A stretch of DNA of 64,000 nucleotides from Alistipes senegalensis JC50. GTDB taxonomy: Bacteria; Bacteroidota; Bacteroidia; Bacteroidales; Rikenellaceae. Position 1 is the first letter of the stretch; each line of letters starts with the position of its first letter. Below are positions 60,280 through 64,000 of this stretch, one piece after another. The notes below the pieces were generated by a model. That model saw only the letters and a program-made list of their open reading frames with translations. It had not been told where the DNA came from and made no database searches. Location: assembly GCF_025145645.1 (NCBI RefSeq), contig NZ_CP102252.1, positions 496,001-560,000 on the forward strand, given 5' to 3'. The translations under genes were made by a program, and so were the position numbers.

Positions 60280-60398
60280 CTGCTCCTTCGGGCGCAAACT
60301 TTCGCCGAAATTTCCTGCGAGTCTCCCCCTGCCGGACCACCGTTTCCGGCCCCGGAGCCGCTGCGGCCGCCATACCCCGGACCGAGCCGCCCGCAGCC

Positions 60399-60434
60399 CG
60401 GTTTTGGTGCTGTCAATTCTTTTTCGTATCTTTG
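60399..60434 (+). promoter_or_regulatory. 36-bp promoter module, copy 2, upstream of the ABC exporter
   Basis: TTTTGG, 20-bp spacer, TATCTTTG: a near copy (31/36) of the trpS promoter module at 47618-47653. Its -7 box lies in the palindrome at 60426-60450. Confidence 0.65.
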
Positions 60435-60450
60435 GCTGCGCCGAAGATAC
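60426..60450. promoter_or_regulatory. Palindrome over the first -7 box
   Basis: GTATCTT-GGC/GCC-AAGATAC with one mismatch and a 3-nt centre. It covers the TATCTTTG box of the upstream promoter and could be an operator. Confidence 0.45.
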
Positions 60451-60459
60451 TTCCGCCCG

Positions 60460-60486
60460 GCAAAATGCAAGTAAACTTGCTTTTGC
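60460..60486. promoter_or_regulatory. Palindrome next to the second promoter (candidate operator)
   Basis: GCAAAA-GCAAGT/ACTTGC-TTTTGC with one bulged base and a 2-nt centre. Its right arm coincides with the -33 position (TTGC) of the downstream TATCTTTG box at 60500-60507. Confidence 0.5.
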
Positions 60487-60499
60487 CCTCGCTTATTCG

Positions 60500-60507
60500 T
60501 ATCTTTG
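60500..60507 (+). promoter_or_regulatory. Proximal -7 box (TATCTTTG) of the ABC exporter gene
   Basis: TAnnTTTG match 37 nt before the ATG at 60545. Confidence 0.65.
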
Positions 60508-60544
60508 TCCGATTATTGCGTAACCACCAAACCATACGCCCGGA

Positions 60545-62374
60545 ATGTTCAAGACATACATGCGGCTGTTGGGCTTCGCCCGGCCGATCAAGAAATACGC
60601 GATCCCCTACTTTTTCTACTCCCTGTTCTACGCGCTGTTCAACTCGCTGACGTTCATGCTGATCATCCCGATCCTGAACACCATGTTCGACGCGAACTAC
60701 TCGTTCGAATACGTCGAGAAACTGCCCCCCGTGGAGCTGAACAAGGAGTATCTGGCCACGCTCTTCAACTTCACCTATTCGCATATTTTCCAGGAATACT
60801 CCACGCAGAACGTCCTGATGCTGCTGGCCATAGTGGCCATCTGCATCAGCCTGCTGAGCAACCTGTTCCGCTATCTGGGCGCCTGGACCATGGAGAATAT
60901 GCGCACCCGGACCCTGCAACGGATGCGCAACGAGATGTTCTCGCGCGTGATGGACATGAACGTGGGCTACTTCTCGGACCAGCGCAAGGGCGACATCATC
61001 TCGAAGATCACCTCCGACGTGGGCGTCGTGCAGTTCTGCATCACCAACACGCTCCAGGTGTCGTTCCGCGAACCGTTCCTCATCATCGGCTACATCGTGA
61101 TGATGGTCTCCATTTCGTGGGAGCTGGCGATCTTCTCGGTGCTGTTCCTCCCGGTGGTCGCGCTGCTGATCGGCAGCATCGTCAAGAAACTCCGCCACCC
61201 GGCCCGCACCAACCAGCAGCGCATGGGCGAAATGGTCGCCACGCTCGACGAATCGCTCGCAGGCATCAAGGTCATCAAGAGCTACAACGCCGTCGAGTAC
61301 ATCAAGCAGAAATTCTACGCCATCAGCGCCGACCTCGCACGGCTGACCCTCTCGATGGCCCGCCGCCAGCAGCTGGCGTCGCCGATGAGCGAATTTCTCG
61401 GCATCACGGCCGTGGGCGTGATCCTCGTCTTCGGCGGATCGCTCGTCGCCAAGGGATCGCTCGACCCCGGCGGATTCATCGCCTTCGTGGCCATCTTCTC
61501 GCAGATCACGCGCCCCGTGCGCACCTTCATCGACCAGTTCGCCAACATCAACCAGGGCATCGCCGCCGGTGAACGCATCTTCTCGATCATCGACACGACG
61601 CCCGAAATCCAGGACGCCCCCGGCGCCAAGGAGCTGACGGGTCTGAAAGAGAAGATCGAGTTCCGCGACGTACACTTCTCCTACGACGGTTCGCGCGAGG
61701 TGATCGACGGCGTTTCGTTCGAGATCCTCCGCGGGCAGACCGTGGCGCTGGTGGGACCCTCGGGCGGCGGCAAATCGACCCTGAGCGAACTGCTGCCGCG
61801 GTTCTACGACCCCACGTCGGGCGACATCCGCATCGACGGCGTCTCGCTGCGCGACTACACGCAGGAGAGCCTGCGCGAACACATGAGCGTCGTGGCGCAG
61901 GACACCGTGCTATTCAACGACACCATCGAAGGCAATATCGCCATGGGCAAACGCGGCGCCACGCACGAAGAGGTGGTCGAGGCGGCGAAGGTCGCCAACG
62001 CCGACTGCTTCATCCGCGAGAGCCCCGAGGGTTACGAAACGAACATCGGCGACCGGGGCGTGAAGCTCTCCGGCGGACAGCGCCAGCGGCTCTCGATCGC
62101 CCGCGCGGTGCTGAAGAACCCCGACATCCTGATCCTCGACGAGGCGACCTCGGCCCTCGACACCGAGAGCGAGAAACTCGTTCAGGAAGCCCTCAACAAC
62201 CTGCTCAAAGGCCGCACGTCGGTGGTCATCGCCCACCGGCTATCGACCATCCACAACGCCGACCAGATCATCGTCGTGGACCACGGACGCATCGCCGAGC
62301 AGGGTACGCACACCTCCCTGATGGAGCGCAACGGCATCTACGCCAAACTGATCGAAATGCAGTCTTTCGACTAA
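60545..62374 (+). CDS. ABC exporter, fused permease-ATPase (MsbA-like)
   Basis: A 609-residue half-transporter that would work as a homodimer. The N-terminal transmembrane domain has six helices (first at about 18-40), with SYNAVEYIKQKF coupling-helix region. The C-terminal ATPase has Walker A VGPSGGGKSTLSEL (about 402-415), Q loop VVAQD, signature LSGGQRQRLSIARA (about 512-525), Walker B ILILDEATSALD and the H-loop IAHRL. The closest named type is MsbA, the lipid A-core flippase. Lipid A and Kdo genes are nearby in the window, but a multidrug or lipid exporter is also possible. A histidine kinase gene follows after 31 nt. Confidence 0.92.
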   Translation: MFKTYMRLLGFARPIKKYAIPYFFYSLFYALFNSLTFMLIIPILNTMFDANYSFEYVEKLPPVELNKEYLATLFNFTYSHIFQEYSTQNVLMLLAIVAICISLLSNLFRYLGAWTMENMRTRTLQRMRNEMFSRVMDMNVGYFSDQRKGDIISKITSDVGVVQFCITNTLQVSFREPFLIIGYIVMMVSISWELAIFSVLFLPVVALLIGSIVKKLRHPARTNQQRMGEMVATLDESLAGIKVIKSYNAVEYIKQKFYAISADLARLTLSMARRQQLASPMSEFLGITAVGVILVFGGSLVAKGSLDPGGFIAFVAIFSQITRPVRTFIDQFANINQGIAAGERIFSIIDTTPEIQDAPGAKELTGLKEKIEFRDVHFSYDGSREVIDGVSFEILRGQTVALVGPSGGGKSTLSELLPRFYDPTSGDIRIDGVSLRDYTQESLREHMSVVAQDTVLFNDTIEGNIAMGKRGATHEEVVEAAKVANADCFIRESPEGYETNIGDRGVKLSGGQRQRLSIARAVLKNPDILILDEATSALDTESEKLVQEALNNLLKGRTSVVIAHRLSTIHNADQIIVVDHGRIAEQGTHTSLMERNGIYAKLIEMQSFD

Positions 62375-62405
62375 ATGAAATTCGACTAAATATAAAAACG
62401 GCCGA

Positions 62406-63911
62406 ATGGAAAAACAGTCCCTTTCCATGAACGCAAAAAATCCCGTATCCACTGAACTATTACAACAACTTCTCAACGCATCGGACATCGGATGGTGGCA
62501 GCTCGATTTCGGAAAACGCGAAATGACCTGCTCCCCGCTGGCAGCAGAACTCTTCGGCACGGATCGTACGCGCATCACGTTCGACGAAGTTTGCCTGCTT
62601 CCCAGAGAAGAACACCGCGCGCAGATCTACACCCGCTGCGCCGCACTCAAAGTCACCGACACGCTCGATGAGACATTCGTCACGACGAACGGCAACAAGT
62701 GTCTGCAAATCAAAGCCGTGAAAGTACGCACCGATCCGCGGACGAATACCCGCACGGCCTTCGGCAGCGTGCGCCGCGTCACGAGCGGCAACCCCGAGAG
62801 CGCGGAACTCGCCGCCATCAACCAGAACTACAAGGCGGCGCAGCGCAATTACAGCCATCTCGCGCAGCTGATCGAACATCTGCCGATCGGCTACCTGCGC
62901 ATCAACATCCTGCGCGACAAAACCGACCGGGCCGTCGATTACCTGCTTTCGTACATCAACCAGCAGGCCGGCCGGATACTGGGCATCCGCACGCAGGACT
63001 TCACCGGAAAAACGGCCAGCGAAACGGGTGTGAATCCCCAGGAGAATATCCCGAGATTCATGCACATCCCCTCCGGAGACTCCCGGGAACACCTCTGGCA
63101 GGCTCCGGATTCGGGACGCTATTGCCGCAGCCTGATCTACAATACCCCGAACGACGACGACGAGCTGGTCATCCTGCTCGAAGACATCACCGAAGCCCGC
63201 CGCAGCGAGGAACAGCTTCGGCGTGCCAAGGAGCGCGCCGAAGAGTCCAACCGCCTCAAATCGGCTTTCCTGGCCAACATGAGTCACGAAATACGCACGC
63301 CGCTGAACGCCATCGTCGGATTCTCGGAACTGCTCGCCAAAGAACCCAGAAGCAAGACCCGCAAGGAGTACAGCGACATCATCCGGCGCAACAACGAACT
63401 GCTGTTGCAGATCATCTCCGACGTGCTCGACCTCGCGCTCATCGAATCCGGACGGTCGGAGGTCGTCCGCACGACTTTCGACGCCCGGGAGTTCGTCCGC
63501 GAAACGGTCGAGGTGTTCCGGCCGCAGTGTCCCCCGGGCGTGGAGCTCCGCATGGAGGAGGAACTTCCGCCGCGCCCGATCCGGGCATACCGGCAGGGAG
63601 TCACCCGGATCATCGGCAACTACCTGCGCAACGCCCTGAAATTCACCAAGAAGGGGTCTATCACGGTGGGATTCTGCGAGATCCCCGGCTACGTCCGCTT
63701 CCACGTCCGGGACACGGGCATCGGCATCGCCCCCGAAGACCACGGGCGCATCTTCGAACGCTTCGTCAAACTCGACACCTTCACGCAGGGAACCGGACTC
63801 GGACTCTCGATCTGCAAATCGGTCGCCGAACAGCTGGGCGGCCGCGTCGGCGTCGATTCGGCCGTCGGACGGGGTTCGTGCTTCCGGCTCGACGTTCCCG
63901 TCCGGAAATAA
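62406..63911 (+). CDS. Cytoplasmic PAS histidine kinase
   Basis: A 501-residue soluble sensor kinase without membrane helices. Two PAS-like regions: about 15-125 (LLNASDIGWWQLDFGKREMTC) and about 150-262 (LAQLIEHLPIGYLRINIL...LVILLEDITEARRSEEQL), then a coiled linker, the HisKA box FLANMSHEIRTPLNAIVGF (His about 298), and the ATPase with N box IIGNYLRNALKF, G1 DTGIGI, and G2 GTGLGLSICKSVAEQLGG. No response regulator is adjacent. It may be co-transcribed with the ABC exporter (31-nt gap). The Met at codon 8 is an alternative start. Confidence 0.93.
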   Translation: MEKQSLSMNAKNPVSTELLQQLLNASDIGWWQLDFGKREMTCSPLAAELFGTDRTRITFDEVCLLPREEHRAQIYTRCAALKVTDTLDETFVTTNGNKCLQIKAVKVRTDPRTNTRTAFGSVRRVTSGNPESAELAAINQNYKAAQRNYSHLAQLIEHLPIGYLRINILRDKTDRAVDYLLSYINQQAGRILGIRTQDFTGKTASETGVNPQENIPRFMHIPSGDSREHLWQAPDSGRYCRSLIYNTPNDDDELVILLEDITEARRSEEQLRRAKERAEESNRLKSAFLANMSHEIRTPLNAIVGFSELLAKEPRSKTRKEYSDIIRRNNELLLQIISDVLDLALIESGRSEVVRTTFDAREFVRETVEVFRPQCPPGVELRMEEELPPRPIRAYRQGVTRIIGNYLRNALKFTKKGSITVGFCEIPGYVRFHVRDTGIGIAPEDHGRIFERFVKLDTFTQGTGLGLSICKSVAEQLGGRVGVDSAVGRGSCFRLDVPVRK

Positions 63912-63976
63912 CGCCGGCGCGGTCCCGCTTCGCAACAATCGGGCTTGAAAAAGTCCGATTTATTAAATCTTTTTTA

Positions 63977-63984
63977 TATCTTTG
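63977..63984 (+). promoter_or_regulatory. -7 box (TATCTTTG) for a gene beyond the window
   Basis: TAnnTTTG match at the end of the window, after an AT-rich stretch. The gene it serves would start past position 64000. Confidence 0.5.
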
Positions 63985-64000
63985 CTGCTTGTCAGAAAAA

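Noticed and set aside
59458..60297. 279-codon minus-strand frame spanning the valS-rnhA gap
   Set aside because: Antisense to valS and rnhA ends and running through the REP-like element; no conserved domain.
60545..63911. ABC exporter plus histidine kinase as a BceAB-type drug-sensing module
   Set aside because: The exporter is an MsbA-type fused half-transporter, not a BceAB permease; the kinase is soluble with PAS domains and no response regulator is present.

Overview
The window looks like a chromosomal segment of a GC-rich Bacteroidales, most probably an Alistipes-like member of the Rikenellaceae. The basis is: SusC/SusD and GSCFA proteins, DUF2851, a DPP III with the Bacteroides-type HECLGH motif, promoters of the Bacteroidetes TAnnTTTG (-7) type, no Shine-Dalgarno sequences, and GC-rich codon use. 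The genus is an inference from composition and gene content. I see no rRNA, tRNA, CRISPR array, insertion sequence or prophage. 57 protein genes are supported, including a 54-residue rubredoxin.

Layout. 1-4.4 kb: aroB, typA, a small membrane protein, a lipoprotein with two DUF4377 repeats, and a DUF454 protein. 4.6-10.2 kb: rpiB, the divergent near-leaderless pair ispE/GSCFA, then a run of a degenerate PafA-like phosphatase, sufE, a SufT-like gene and DUF2851. 10.2-17.1 kb: an MBOAT O-acyltransferase with its SGNH-like partner, secA, dCMP deaminase and a small secreted protein. 17.2-28 kb: an SDR enzyme, a LytS-type sensor kinase, a large secreted metzincin protease, a SusC/SusD pair and a LytTR response regulator; this is the most accessory-looking block and may be a peptide or glycan uptake locus. 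28-34 kb: an lpxK-pnp-ssb operon opposed by M23 peptidase, ispD, a PH-like protein, rubredoxin and a secreted protein. 34-39 kb: DPP III, panC-panD, DUF456 and one AT-rich gene resembling a PD-(D/E)xK nuclease.

39-47 kb is a long minus-strand operon read from one promoter at about 46.28 kb: rsfS, ftsH, cdsA, psd, an AI-2E-type permease, a stand-alone riboflavin kinase, ahcY. It is followed by oxyR. 47.6-51 kb: trpS, a ClC channel/transporter with CBS domains, and a PAS protein. 51-57 kb, minus strand: lon-yjbR-kdsB, then kdsA-kdsD-YCII, separated by a repeat-filled gap. 57-64 kb: valS, rnhA, an MsbA-like ABC exporter and a PAS histidine kinase.

How the genes fit together. Most of the window is core metabolism with an envelope theme: Kdo supply (kdsD, kdsA, kdsB), lipid A (lpxK), possible lipid A flipping (MsbA-like), phospholipids (cdsA, psd), isoprenoids (ispD, ispE), secretion (secA) and envelope proteolysis (ftsH, M23). 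No wholly new multi-gene system is evident. The less ordinary signals are the degenerate phosphatase, a possible split two-component system flanking the SusCD block, three G9 homopolymers (one in a promoter), two palindromic REP/MITE-like elements, two AT-rich inverted repeats that run into the ends of neighbouring genes, and a 36-bp promoter module shared by trpS and the ABC exporter.
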